From assembly GCA_947311845.1 (NCBI GenBank), contig CAMZMU010000107.1, positions 43,570,194 to 43,634,193 of the forward strand: 64,000 nucleotides of DNA, read 5' to 3'. Below, piece by piece: positions 29,250-41,410 of the stretch (position 1 is its first letter; every line of letters starts with the position of its first letter). A program made the translations under genes and the position numbers. The notes beneath the pieces were generated by a model, which did no database searches, had not been told where the DNA came from, and worked only from the letters and a program-made list of their open reading frames with translations. Source of the stretch: Poa pratensis (lineage: Eukaryota > Streptophyta > Magnoliopsida > Poales > Poaceae).

Positions 29250-32200
29250 TGTACCATTGCATTATTCCTTGCTCACAGACTGGGCCACTGGGGTCAAAAT
29301 TGATTTTTCACCGGGGTCATTTTTCAAACTGGGCAAAGTAATACTTTCGTCAACTATTTTCGACATATATTTTCTTCCCAGAACGCTAACTATGGCAGGC
29401 CTTACATTGGAACTCAACCTCCTCGAGATAATCAAGAATACACTTATTCTATACCAGATAAACAAGAGCTTTGGGATACTCTCAAGGAGATGAAAAGGAA
29501 TGCTTCACCAGGACCAGATGGATTCAATGTGGAGTTTTACCTTGCAACTTGGAACTGGATAGGCGACGACGTGGCCACGCTGGTAAAATCTTTCTTTTCT
29601 ACTGGTGTCCTTCCGGCTCATATCAATGATACTCATATAGCCTTAATTCCGAAAAAGCTTGTCTCTATTGTCCCAGCTGATTATAGACCATAAGCCTATG
29701 CAATGTTATTTACAAACTTTTAGCAAAATTGTTAGCTAATAGGCTTAAACCTCATCTCCCGGATTACATACACCCATCTCAACAAGCGTTTATTCAGGGG
29801 CGTCGTATTAGCAATAATATCATCATTGCCCAAGAGATAACTCATTCTTTTGCTCTTAACTCTTGGAAAAATCAAGCCTTTATGTTAAAAATAGATCTAG
29901 CTAAGGCTTTTGATCGTCTCGAGTGGAACTTCATCCTCGGGGCGCTGGCACGTAAAGGGCTACATGCTCATTTCATAAATTTGATACATGCCTGCATCTC
30001 TTCGCCTACCTTTTCCGTTATCATTAATGGCCAACCATTTGCGAGATTCCGAAGCCATAGAGGGATAAGACAAGGCTGTCCCCTCTCTCCATCCTGTTTG
30101 TCATGGCAATCAATGAACTCTCTCTTGCTCTTCAGGATGCTATGTCAAACAATTCACTCAGAGGAATTGAGTTAGGTCCAAATTGTCCCCCTGTCCATTC
30201 TCTTCTCTTTGCCGATGATCTCCTAATCTGTGGGGCAGCTACTGTCGAGGAGGCCACATCAATGAAAGCTATTCTCACTTCTTTTTGCTCCCTGTCTGGT
30301 CAAGCCCCAAACTGGTCCAAGTCTGGCATTATCTTTAGTAGGCATGTGCATCCTAGCATTGCAGAATCCATTAAGCACATTTTCCCAGTTGCAACCATGG
30401 ATGCTTCGTTCGTCCATCTTGGCCATCCGCTCATACTTCCGGCAAAGGATAGAGCGTCTGCATATAATTTTGTTTTAGAAAAATTTAAATCTAAATTAAG
30501 CACTTATAAGGCGGACAAGCTCTCCCATGCAGCTAGACTTGCTCTCATTCAATCTGTCTTTGCCTCCATTCCTGTTTACTACATGTCAAACATTCTTTTC
30601 TCTAAAAAGTTCATAGCTAAACTCACTTCTATAGTTAGGACTTTTTGGTGGACGGGAGTGAGGAAAGATGCTTCTAGCGAGCCCTTTGTTTGCGAGCTTG
30701 GAAGGATGTATGCACTCCGAAAAGAGAGGGTGGTCTTGGTATTAGGAATTTCCAGGCCGTTAACCAAAGTCTGATTCTAATGAGTGGATGGCGTATTGCT
30801 CAAATTCAAGATGACATTTTGCACAAGGTCCTCAAAGCGAAATACTTTCCTGATTCCTCAATTTGGCGCCCTAAACCCAACATCCCGAAATCTGCTTTTT
30901 GGGCCTCTGTTCTTAAGGTGCTTCCTATCCTTAAAGCCCATTCTTTCTATCAGATCTCTCAGGGAAATATTTCAATCTGGAGCTCGCCTTGGTGCTCTGT
31001 TTGGGCCACAATCTACGATGACTTAATCATCCAGCCGACAGGTTTCGTTTACCCAGCAGTTGTCAAGGATCTCTGGCTGCCGAATCAGAGAAAATGGGAT
31101 CATCATCTTATTGACACCTTGTTTACACCACGCACAGCTGAGATAATTAAGAATACACCTATTATAGTGACACAGGATCAGGATTTCCTTTGTTGGAGGC
31201 TCACCCTAACGGCATTTGCCACTCCAAATCGGCTTATTATGCTTGTATGCAGAGCCTTTATGATCAAGGAGAGCCAAGACCAATGCAGGTTTCGCCAGAG
31301 ACAAAGCAACTACTCAATCAGGTATGGAAGAGCAAGCAGATAATTCCTAGGATTCAGGCATTTGCTTGGCGATTCCTTCGCAGAGCACTTCCGACAGGTA
31401 TGCGAGCTGGGAGATTTTCAAAGCACATCAGTAAACTTTGCTGCAGGTGTGGATTAGAGGAGGATGATATCCATTTGTTTTTCACCTGTCCGTTTGCAAA
31501 AGCAGCATGGTTTTTGCCCCCCTGGTATATTCGTGTTGACTTGGTTATACAAAAATGCAATTCCTTAACCCAAGTAATTTTAAATTTATTGAACATGAAC
31601 CATCCACATGCCACCATTCAGAATATACTAACCTTTATGTGGTGTATCTGGAAGTCTAGAAACGACGCTCTTTTTGACAGGAGAAAGGGAGAGCCTTATC
31701 AGATTGATCTTCGGGCGAAAGCTCTTCATTGCAATCTGGAATTATGTGATGCTGATACAGGGATGCAGGTCAAGCAATGCAACCAAGCTTTGGATGCAAC
31801 AAAGGTTCCTGAGCAGGGAGAGACGCTTGCGTCTGACCTGCTGATCCCGGGTGCGGTTCTTTTTGCAGATGCAGCCTGGAAGTGCAACAAGGTTCCAGGA
31901 GCAGCTACTTCAGCTTCAGGCCTGGGAGTATTTCTTCGTTTTCAGGAGAATGGCAAGCAGTACACCATCATGGTGCAGGGAACTACATCACATGCGACTT
32001 CAGTTCTTCAGGCAGAGGCGAAAGCCTTGCTTCTGGCAGGAAAACTTTCCGAGATTCTGAAGATCGAAAAGCCTACGTTTTTAACTGATAGTCAAACACT
32101 TGCAAAGGCGGTGTCAAGCAGAAGATTAGATCACACTCTTGTCCATTGGGACACACGAGAAATAATTGCCAACTTTCTTCATGTCACTAGCAGGTCAGCT

Positions 32201-32449
32201 TTCCAGGTCTTCCACATCAAGAGGGACCTGAACGGAGTAGCTCATAATTGCGCGCAACAGGTGCTCAGGCGTTCACTCAGCCAGCCTATTTTCAGTTGTA
32301 TCAATCCGACGCATGTCTCAGCTCATTGTCCTGTGATTTCTGTTTTGAAAAACTTCTGCTCCCAGGACATTGTACTTACTGCAGCTTTGTGTAGCTGAGA
32401 TGAAATGAAATTGGCACCTCCGGTGCCTTGCTTTGTTCAAAAAAAAAAA
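29250..32449 (+). pseudogene. 5'-truncated LINE ORF2 with several frameshifts
   Basis: RT motifs are spread over frames: FMLKIDLAKAFDRLEWNFIL, GIRQGCPLSP and catalytic LLFADDLLICG. Then come FWWTGVRKDA, the zf-RVT region (IIPRIQAFAWRFLRRALPTG, CCRCGLEEDDIHLFFTCPFA) and a C-terminal RNase H (LFADAAWKCNKVPG, FLTDSQTLAKAV). It stops at 32396 and an 11-A tail lies at 32439-32449. Frameshifts occur near 29690, 30095, 30690 and 31203. The endonuclease is missing. The 5' boundary (29250-29390) is uncertain, and I found no target duplication. It is a different, older LINE family member than the 16656-21098 copy. Confidence 0.9.
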
Positions 32450-32524
32450 GACAAGTCTTTGGGCCGAGGTCGTCGGTGTCAATTGACCCCGGCCGGACAC
32501 TGTAGCTCCGCCCCTGCTTCTGTC

Positions 32525-33218
32525 CCAGCCTGCAGCGGCATGGCATCTACTGCGTCGACGATGGTGCGGGTCTCGGTGGCCAAGCGTAACGGGGTCTCGA
32601 CTTCGGACTTGTGTTGATGAACGTGTGTGGGCGGTGTTCTTGATGCCTCGCACAGCACCGACTCGTCCGGGCTGGTGCTGCTGTGCGGGGTGTGCTTGTC
32701 GCGTGGCCGCTCGAGGAAGTGCTTGCTCTTGTAGAAGCTCGTGAGCACAGGCCGCGCCGGCAGCCCGCCCGGCGTGCCTGTGTCGGCCTTCACGAAAAGG
32801 AGATTCATGGCCTTGCCCTCGTCGAGCCCCGGCACAGCCTGCCCCATCACCGGAATCAGCAGGTTGTAGAGTAGCACCCTCCGCTCCATCTCGTCGGCGA
32901 TGGTGGGGGTGAGCTTGCGCTCCACACCGGACGTGTCGGAGCTGGTGAGGAACTCCGTCACGGTTTTGCCGGACAGGATGGGCGAGGTGTTGCCGTTGGC
33001 GATGCGGAGGATGCCGGGAGGATGTCTTCGTAGCTGACGAGCGGGACAACCCGGCGGAACACCTCGACGGCGTCCGGCGCGTTGCCGGGCACGCCCACCC
33101 GTCGCAGGTACTCGGTGTCCGAGTTCTGGGAGAGGATCTCCGCGAGTACGCGCTTTTGGACTTCGTCTGCATCGCGAATCACGGTCTCGATGTAGTCTAG
33201 GGGGCAGAAGCTAGACAT
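32525..33218 (-). pseudogene. GH3-like (auxin/jasmonate amido-synthetase family) pseudogene, 5' part
   Basis: The frame starts [20 protein letters not shown] and continues [20 protein letters not shown], then in a shifted frame [20 protein letters not shown] and [20 protein letters not shown], the N-terminal hallmark of GH3 proteins that join amino acids to acyl acids such as indole-3-acetate. The STSG-like nucleotide-binding segment reads SSDTSG instead of SSGTSG. A one-base shift near 33015 breaks it, and the frame after ESVLCEA loses homology. The hAT-like element and a deletion remove the rest. Codons are strongly GC3-rich, as in native grass genes. Confidence 0.88.
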
Positions 33219-33342
33219 GGTGGAGGCTTAGTTGTGGCAACGGCGAGGAAGAAGTTGCAGAGGAAAACAGAGAGGGTTGGTGTTTTTTTCGAGAGGAGAG
33301 TGAGACGTTGGTTGGGTTGTGTGAGTTGGGCTGCCATGCGAC

Positions 33343-33353
33343 CTATATATAGG
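33343..33353 (-). promoter_or_regulatory. TATA box of the GH3-like pseudogene
   Basis: CCTATATATAG on the minus strand lies about 125 bp upstream of the ATG at 33218, followed by a CT/GA-rich leader. This retained promoter shows that the locus is a copy of genomic DNA rather than a processed retrocopy. Confidence 0.65.
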
Positions 33354-33359
33354 CGCTGG

Positions 33360-34320
33360 GCCACACGGTTAGGCGCGCGTGACCCTGCTTTTGTACCCAT
33401 GATTATCTCTCAATAAAACTTAGCGGGTTTCCCCTCAACAAAAAAAAATCGAGCAAATGGGCGTTTCGACTCAAAAATAAATAAAGAGCAAATGGGCGTG
33501 ACACACGGCAGTAAAGTAAGCGGGGATGATCAGAAATTTTATAAATCTTCTGCTATTTTTAGACATCTTAAAAGCTTCAGTTTTTTTTAAAAAAAACCGG
33601 AGGTTGAAATCCAATGGATCGAAATTATGCACACAATCTTTTTTCATTAGATTATTATTTGAAATACATCAATCAATCCAAAGGTACCTTCCCATTGATA
33701 AATGTCGTACAACCTACAATTGATAAAGGGGGCGATCTTTATCCGGGATGAGAGTCTTATACCAAACCACACCATCTAAATCGTAAAGCCGCATCAAACC
33801 GTCCAATGGCGAGCCGAGAACGACACTGGTACATCGTCATCGTCTGATCTAGAAAACACTTAGATCTAGTGTTTCCCCAGGAGTAGCCCGATCAAAGACA
33901 CGACGCTTGGCGCATAGGCACCACCATCGCCTGCCACAACCGAACTCTAAGCTTGGCAGTCGTGCCTCCCTATCTCGTATTCGGCTTGATCGCCACCAAT
34001 ATGTATAGATGAGTTCTGCACCATCATGTGACCATGAGTTGCTCGGACAACGACGGATGTAGGCGGGAGCCAGATCCGCTACCCTCCGCCACCAATCATC
34101 ACTAAAGCAGGGCACACACCGCTAGGCACAAAGTCCACAACCGCCGCCGCACGGACAGGGGTCTCTGCCCTGACCGTCGCGCTCGATCGCCCATCGTCAT
34201 TTACATATTTTTTTGGCCATACAAAAAACCTTGCTTTCATTAAAAAACGGTTGCATGGGGTTTGAAACATGCTGTGAGATTTTTTTGCGAGAAAACTTCC
34301 GATCTATTCATCAATATTAA
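33360..34320. other. Unassigned stretch
   Basis: GAGCAAATGGGCG is duplicated at 33451 and 33487. 33780-34210 is GC-richer with short minus-strand frames without a domain. 34220-34320 has T-rich segments. No terminus of element D was found here, so where D ends on this side is unknown. Confidence 0.4.
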
Positions 34321-34410
34321 TATTAGAGGGATGGTTTTGAGTAAGGAAGCCATTCCCTTCATAATTATGACAAGTTCTATAAGGATAATTGAAATTATCA
34401 TCTGTGACAT

Positions 34411-34714
34411 ACTCCCTCCATTCAGTTTTAATCTACATCTTGGGTCTAAAATTTGTTCGGAATTCATTTACATCCTGAGTGGGTCCCACCTCAGTAGTTA
34501 AGATGGAAGAGAGTCTACACACCATGCATGCACCGGTTTGCTATTTCCTATGCATGGATTACGTTAATCAAGCTTAGTTTAACCAATGGGTGCTTTACTT
34601 CTTGTTACACCATAATTGTGATGTATGGTGGAGTGTGCAAAAGTAGTACTAATAAATGCTAGACTAATTTGTCTGAAATTTTTCAAGATATAGATTAAAT
34701 TCGAATGGAGGGAG
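34411..34714. mobile_element. Stowaway-like MITE with about 30-bp inverted repeats
   Basis: It begins CTCCCTCCATTCAGTTTTAA and ends in the inverse of CTCCCTCCATTCGAATTTAA, between TA dinucleotides (34409-34410 and 34715-34716). It is 304 bp, non-coding, and lies in element D just left of the MULE. Confidence 0.88.
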
Positions 34715-34751
34715 TAATTATCATCACAATAATTATCAAAAACTGGAGGCA

Positions 34752-34760
34752 TAATATCAT
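34752..34760. other. Left 9-bp target duplication of the MULE
   Basis: TAATATCAT here is repeated exactly at 56982-56990, 22 kb away, directly outside the inverted repeats. The size is that of Mutator elements. Confidence 0.93.
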
Positions 34761-35198
34761 GAGTAAAATACATGGTTAGTGTATGTACTTGTCCGTCTGG
34801 CTCACTTTGGTTACCATACTTAGAGAATACTCGATTAAGGTTACTAAAGACACGCAACGATAACAGAGACGGTTACCGGTGTCAAGCAGCGGTGCATATT
34901 GGTCGACGTGGCGCTACGGGGACCCACTCGTCAGGCCGCATCACGTCGGACAGGTCGAGGCGAGCCGGATTAATGCAAAAAGAACCCTAAGAGTGCGTGA
35001 ACTGCAGATGTGCCCTCCCCCCACGACTACTCTGTTCCTGTCGGACAACTCGAGGTGGAGGCGAAACGGCGCGACGCTGCGGCTGTCTAGGTTGCGCGGA
35101 GGTTGAGGCTGCGCGGCGATCTTCTTCATCGACAGTAGGAGGAGGCGGTAGGAGGGGCTGACGCAGGGCTGCTCGACGGGGGTCGTCTTCGTCGGCAG

Positions 35199-35934
35199 AT
35201 GTCGCCTCGCCGGCGGCTGGATGGAGCTGCAGCTCCCGTATATGGTAAGCCCGGAATCAAAGCAATGTTGCGTCGAAAAATCATAGCTTTTCGGCAGGTT
35301 TTAGAGTTTCCGCCTTAAATCTGCGTCTATTTAGGGTAGTTTCCGCCTGAAATCAACGATTTTATTCGTTCTGGAGGAGAACCGCAGCGGTAGGATTTGG
35401 GCAGAGGGCTTTCGCTGCTGGTTTTTGCACGGGTTTAGCAGCGTCAGAGATGTTCATCCCTGAATCGAACTATCTGCTGGTATTGGCCTACAATGCTCTC
35501 TCTCCAGGGAAAATTAAATTACGGAGCCATGCTATAGTGTCTCACAAACTTCACCAGTCGAGTACAGACTCATATCGATCTTGATTCTATTTTTCCTATA
35601 TAAAAATATATGGCAAGATGCATAGGGCCTTGACTGTTGTTTCCATTCACCGCGAACAAGGCGACAGCTCTAGTAACGAGCAACACCTGAAATCTGCATG
35701 TTAGGGCTGCTTGTTCTCCATGTTAGTTTGTAATTGGATAAATTTGTTAGCTTTGGTACCATCTAATTCAGCTCATGTTCTGTTTTGTTGTGGCAGGAGC
35801 ACGCAGTAGTTATTTTTCAGTTGAAATCAATCATGGAGGGTACTTTCTGGGCAGTGGAAATAACTTGAGTTATGTTGATGGTCACAGAATTTGGTATGAT
35901 CATGTTGATTCTGTCACATGGTCACCTTTGATGT
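35199..35934 (+). pseudogene. MULE transposase gene, exons 1-2 up to the CACTA insertion
   Basis: Exon 1 (ATG at 35199, MSPRRRLDGAAAPVY) ends at 35244. A 552-bp intron (GTAAGC...TTGTGGCAG) leads to exon 2 at 35797 with RSSYFSVEINHGGYFLGSG, YVDGHRIWYDHVDSVTWSPL, the N-terminal domain of grass MULE transposases. The frame is continuous over the splice, which decided the start. It is then broken by the CACTA element at 35935. Confidence 0.8.
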
Positions 35935-36370
35935 CACTACACCATGGACCAAACGAGAGGGCATAAAACTGCCGGCAAAACTCCAGCTAAGCAGGCAATT
36001 GGACTGCCGGGAGATGTTAACTGCCGGTAAAGCACGTAACTGCCGGCAAAGATGAGAGAACACCGGCAATCAACTGCCGGTACATCTATTTGGCGGGGTG
36101 TACAAAAAAACGCGCGTCAAATTGGTGCTGCGAGCGAAAACTTAGGCGCGCTAGCGAAAATATCCCGCCGCCCTCGGTGGTGAAACTCCAAACCCCTAGA
36201 TCCCCTTTCTCTCACCAGCCAAAATCCCCCAATTCACGCCCGTGCTCATCCCGCGCCGCCACCGCTCCGACGCATCTCGCCTTCCACGGCTGCCCCCTCC
36301 GTCGCCCGTCCTCCGCCACACATCCTCCTCTCCATGGCCGCCCCGCTCCGCCGCCCGTGCTGACTGCTGG

Positions 36371-36700
36371 CTCCTCGTCGTCCCCGTCCTCCTCCGTCCG
36401 TGCCTGACGAAGCTGCAGCGGCCGCAGCCTCCACCGCCCGATTTCATTGCTGGAGCACTGACGGAAAGGAGCTCGCCACCGGCTCCTCGTCGTCCCCGAC
36501 CTCCTCCGTCCGTGCCTGACGAAGCTGCAGCGGCCGCCCGCCTCCACCGCCCGATTTCCCTGCTGGAGCACTGCCGGAAAGGAGTTCGCCGCCGGCTCCT
36601 AGTCGTCCCCGACCTCCTCCGTCCGTGCCTGACGAAGCTGCAGCGACCGCCCGCCTCCACCACCCGATTTCCTCCTCCTGGTCCTAGGAAGCTTCCGCTC
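36371..36700 (+). repeat. Three tandem 112-113 bp repeats in the CACTA leader
   Basis: CTCCTCGTCGTCCCCG(T/A)CCT recurs at 36371, 36483 and 36596 with the whole unit (...GACGAAGCTGCAGCGGC...GCTGGAGCACTG...). The region is GC- and CT-rich, giving long but meaningless frames on both strands. It lies between the left sub-terminal repeats and the tnp2 coding part, so it is probably promoter or 5' leader. Confidence 0.75.
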
Positions 36701-37335
36701 CACTGCCTCCAGCGCCAGTTGAGAAGCTTGGCCGCTCCCGGCTATCTAGAAGGTGAGGCCACCCCCGCTTCTGAATTCTTTGATTTATTTTTTCATGCTG
36801 CCGATGTGATTAATTATCTGTATGTTTATATAATGTTGCTTGCAGTCGATGTTTGCTGAATGAACTTTCTGTTAGTTGTTGATTTTCTGAATAATGTGTT
36901 GTTCTTGCACTTACTGTAAATTATGTGTAGTTTGAATGAACTAGCACACCTCAAGCTTCAGCTTTACACATGTAATCTTCAGATTTGAGCATATCAGATC
37001 ATCTTCCTATTAAATCGAGTGCCCTGATATGGCACATTATTAATGTAGCTTGAATATGGCTCTACCGAATTTTGATATGTGTATCTTCCTTTTGAAAAGA
37101 GCGCTCCTTATGGTAAAGTATTAATGCAAGTTCAGTGGATAGCTGAAGATTTACTATTGTGCTATGCGAAATTGAGTGACACTAGTCTGAAAATGAGCAC
37201 AATTTCACTCACGATCTGGTTGCTTGTATGAGTGCCTTTGCTTCTGAATTATTTGCTTCATTTCTTTATATGGAATGCCAGTTTGCTTGCATGTCTCTGA
37301 AAATACAACCCATGTGATTATTGGTTTAAATAAAT

Positions 37336-38607
37336 TTGCCTCCTTGGTTGTGCATGAAACAATCAAACTTCATCCTCTCTTTGTTGATTCCTGGCCCAAA
37401 ATCACCTGGGAGAGATATAGATGTATTCCTAGAGCCACTTGTTGATGACCTACATTTACTTTTTGAGAAGGGAGTTCGAACATATGATACCTCCAAGTCT
37501 GATTACTTTCAGCTGCATGCTGCTGTGCACTCAACTATTACTGACCTCCCAGGTTTAGCCACTATAGCCGGAGTTGTCACCTCTGGTGAGTATGGTTGTC
37601 CCAGGTGCCACTCACTTACTTGCTCACTTTATCTGACCAAAGGCAAGAAAACTTGCTACATGGATCACCGTAGGTTCTTAACTCCTAACCATAGATTTAG
37701 AAGAGCAGATAAGGCATTTTTTGATGGCAAGGTGGAATCTAGGTCAGCTCCTGAAGCGCTTACCGGAGAGGAAGTCGATGCCCTTACAAAAAACATGGAG
37801 ACTGAATTTGGAAAAGACCCTAACGGAAAACAACCCACAAGAAAACGTAAGCGTGGGGATCCACCACAAATTTTCAAAAGGAGATCCATTTGGTTTAGGT
37901 TGCGTTATTGGAAAGACTTGTTGCAGCCTCATAATATTGATGCCATGCACATAGAAAAAAACGTGTACGATAACATCGTGAACACACTATTGGGCATTGA
38001 TGGGAAAACAAAAGATAGTATTAACTCTCGTCGAGACCTTGAGTTGCTTGGAATAAGGGCGGATCTTCAACCTGTTCCAGTGGGAAAGGATACATTTGAT
38101 TTGCCTCCTGCCCCATACTCAATGAATCCTGAGCTGAAGAGGTTATTTTGTCAAGTTCTGAAAGGAGCAATGTTCCCGTATGGTTTTGCGTCTGACATAC
38201 GAAAGAATGTCCATGTTCAGGAGAAGAAGATTGTAGGGCTGAAGAGCCATGACTGCCATATTATCTTGCAACAATTGCTTCCACTAGCAGTTAGAAAAAC
38301 ATTGCCAGAGGGAGTTAGTGCTGCATTGATCCGTGTGAGTAGTTTTTTCAAGAAAATATATTCTCCTGTCATTCGCATTAGTGATATGGAGAAGCTAGAG
38401 GATGAAATAGCTGAGACGCTTTGCATTCTTGAAACCATATTTCTGCCAAGTTTTTTTGATATGATGGTTCACTTGGAAGCAAGAGTCATGATAGTTTCTA
38501 TATTGTATAGAAACGAAGTGCACAAGGGAAAAAGAACCGAGAGTCGCAAAAGATCTTGCATACATCTGGAAGCAAGAGTCATGCACGTGTTACGACTGAA
38601 GTTGTAA
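37336..38607 (+). pseudogene. tnp2: CACTA transposase (TNP2, Transposase_21), N-terminally incomplete
   Basis: The frame contains LIPGPKSPGRDIDVFLEPLV, GVRTYDTSKSDYFQLHAAVH and CPRCHSLTC, the later part of the Transposase_21 (TNP2) domain. It continues with RLRYWKDLLQPHNIDAMHIEKNVYDNIVNTLLGIDGK and ends at FFDMMVHLEARVM. The first half of the domain and the usual DUF4218 continuation are missing, so the 423 codons are about half a normal TNP2. The end shows a duplicated 17-mer TGGAAGCAAGAGTCATG (38475 and 38568), which may mark the deletion. It would cut and join the element ends; this copy is unlikely to be active. Confidence 0.9.
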
Positions 38608-38686
38608 GAGTCCATCAGTAACCTACCAAAATTGTATGTTCATGCTTCCTTTATTTGTAAACTGAAGCACAGTTGTATACTTGTAG

Positions 38687-40087
38687 CACAAGGAGAAAGG
38701 ATATGCTCCTCGTAGAGATGAAGTGTTTGTCAGAACACACATGCGCAAGGATGGAATTGTGAATGAAGAAACGGCAAAAGTATTGGTATGTACTTCTATT
38801 TGCTATTTACATATTCTCTTATTCTTGTGAACATTTGCTGACATAGGAATTATGTTAATGCCCATTTGTAGAAGGACATAGATGATGTAATTGAAGAACA
38901 TCCTGAGCTGTTAGAAAAATCGATTCAGCAAGGTGACATCTTGTCACATGTACTAGGGAAAGAGAGAAATGGCTATGTTCGGGGTTGTGGATTAGGAAAG
39001 TCTGCCAGTGCTCTTGGTATGCCAGGAGCTCAAAAGCTTAAATCTACAAAGCTTCAAATGGCTGAGCTGGAAGCTGCGAAAGCTAGGCAAGATAATGAAT
39101 TTCTGAGGAATGATATAGATGAAATCAGAATTGATACCAAAGCTCAAATTGAAGCCTTGATGGAAGAAGTGGCCAACCTGAGAAGGATGGTATTACAACC
39201 TGCTGGAAACAACATTGGTCTGCATACTACTGAAATTCAACCTGAAGCTAGTGTAGGAGAGTATTCTGCTGCTGACAATTCCATTGCTGAGGATGAAGAT
39301 GTCGTGATGCAAGAGTTGCTGGAAGCACAAAAATATTTGAAAAGAAGAAAGCAGAAGCATCATTACTGATTAGGAAGAAGAAGGAAGTAGCCCAACGACT
39401 GAATAATGAAGCAGACCAGCAGGAAATGAGGAAGGAAACAGAACTACAAAAAAGGAAGGATGATGTGCTACTGGAGAAGAAGAAAGGAGAAGACCTGATG
39501 CAAAAGAAGAAGGATCAAGACTTGCAAAAGAAGAGGGAAACTGAACTGCTGAAGAAGAAGGAAGCAACCGCTACACAAAAGAACCATCAGGTGACTTGGG
39601 CCTTTTCTACTTCAGTTTCTTAATTTGTAGGAAAGCAAATGGTTGCTACTGCTTAGTTCTTACTCCAGTTTCACAATTTATTTTCAGAAAGGGAAAGAAG
39701 TGATTCTGTACAATGTTTACCGTGATCATAGTACACCTGTGGCAAAAGCTACCATTCTATCAACTGATAGGAACAAGATCGTAGGGGGTCATGCGCTTGG
39801 CACTGAATGTTGTGAAGTTGTCGTCGACTACATCATCAAAAGAAATGCCCTGTTGCCTCGTCCCATTGGAAATGTGACGACCATGGGACAAGCTCAAGGA
39901 AGAACTATTGCTTGGCTTTATAAACATGTAGGATTATTTTTCTTTGCTTCTGATATTGCCTCGTATGCTATATTGCCTCGTCTCATGCCATATTGTCTGA
40001 AGTTTCTGAAAAATCTTTGTCATATATATGCAGCTGGAGGTGGACACAACCAAGGCAAAGCAAGCCTCGCCGCCACAAGAAGAATGA
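38687..40087 (+). pseudogene. tnp1: CACTA TNP1/TnpA-type accessory gene
   Basis: Probable exons are 38687-38785, 38872-39590, 39688-39927 and 40034-40087, with GT...AG introns. The first two carry APRRDEVFVRTHMRKDG and GDILSHVLGKERNGYVRGCG, a Transposase_24-like (tnpA) segment. Then comes a long Lys/Glu coiled coil (about 39060-39590) and finally VILYNVYRDHSTPVAKATIL and IVGGHALGTECCEVVVDYII, the TNP1 domain (Transposase_23). A one-base frameshift lies near 39345. The protein would bind the sub-terminal CCGGCA motifs and help TNP2. It probably shared a transcript with tnp2. Confidence 0.82.
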
Positions 40088-41410
40088 ACTCCGCAAGAGG
40101 TAATAGAGTTTGCAACAAGTGATGTTGTTGGTTAGTCATATATACAGTAACATTGCACCTTTTTTTGCCTCTGATGCTTTGTCAGATCGACTAATTTGCC
40201 TGTAACCTAATTAAAGCAACATTGCACCTTTTTTTGGACTTGTACCTGCAAATCTTCTACTGTAGTAATGACAGCTCATCTATGGCATTGACAGTTCACT
40301 ACAGAGCCTAACTAAAGCAATCAATTTTCATTACTGTAACTGAACCTGCAACAATATAAATAGTCAAAAAGTTTCAAAAAATACTAGCTGGTAGTACCAT
40401 ATTCTTGAGTGATGTTTAAACAAGTTTGGATCTGAATATCCATCTCTGGAGTGCAGCCATACATACTTCAAATTTTAGAGCTGCTGTAGACCTGTAGTGT
40501 TGTTCTGTACATGGTAAATGGACCAAATGGGCAATTAATCATGTAACTTTCAGCAAAATAGTGAGAGCTACAGTACAGAATTCCAGTTTTAGGCAACAGA
40601 GAGCATGGTAGCCTCGGCCCTTGCAGTTTGGTAACCTAAGGGTGTGCCAAGTCTAATCGCTGTCCTGTTCTGCAACTAAGTACCAAACTGAACCTGAGTT
40701 TTCGAAATTAAACCAACAGGAAGGATATGTACGTTAGCTCCTGAGTTCTACCTGTACGTCTGTACTATGTTCAGGTTTTAGGAAAAGAGCTAGTGCAGAA
40801 AGTCTTCAGCTTAGCCGAGTATTTCAGCTGCTACTTGTGCCCATGTTCCCAGTGTACAAATAACCATTTTATGTACATATGGAGATATTTCTCAATGCTA
40901 TAGTTAAATGCATTTGGACTCCATTTAAATCGCTGCTTATGCTTAGGGCTCTACTAGTGCTTCATAGCTTGTTTGTTGAGCTACATATTTTTGGAGCAGA
41001 TGCTTAGTGACTGATGTCATCTCACTTTCTTTTCTTCAGGTTAATTAACAACACTACAACAGGTTGATCAGCCATCGCAAGAAATGCTACGGATGCTCCA
41101 TAGACTTTGATGAATGCATTGCCACTGTCTTGGACATATTTATGCACTGTCATTGTCTTAGAAACATACCTATGCACTGTTGTTCGTTTGTTGTCGGTGT
41201 GTGTGTGACCTATGTAATTGTCTTGTGGTATGGTCTCGTGTAACTGAATGAACCCCTTCATTTTGAATGTGTGACTTATGGATGCAATATTTATGAAGAA
41301 AATTTGACTTGTGGACGCATTTGTATGTCATGTTCATTTCTGTAGCTCTGTCAAAGTTTGAATGGATTCTGCATTTGTATTCCTGTTCCAGTTCCAGCCC
41401 TCTAGGCAGA
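40088..41410. other. CACTA 3' non-coding region
   Basis: AT-rich sequence with direct TTGCACCTTTTTTTG motifs (40150 and 40225) and no coding potential. It holds the 3' UTR and spacer before the right sub-terminal repeats. Function other than termination is not visible. Confidence 0.6.

Larger units (their letters stand above)
28528..32516. mobile_element. hAT-like DNA transposon splitting the GH3 pseudogene
   Basis: The ends are CAGGGGCGAAGCC and, inverted, CAGGGGCGGAGCT. The flanking 8-mers CTCCTGTC (28520-28527) and CTTCTGTC (32517-32524) match in 7 of 8 positions, the 8-bp target duplication size of hAT elements. No transposase is present. The interior holds a Stowaway MITE and a LINE copy that account for most of its 3989 bp. 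Confidence 0.72.

Noticed and set aside
34761..34990. Independent repeat unrelated to the copy at 56797-56981
   Set aside because: Matching 9-bp target duplications and transposase exons between them show that they are the inverted repeats of one MULE.
36196..36859. Several frames of 100-200 codons on both strands in the CACTA leader
   Set aside because: GC-rich tandem repeat with Pro/Arg/Ala-rich translations and no domain.
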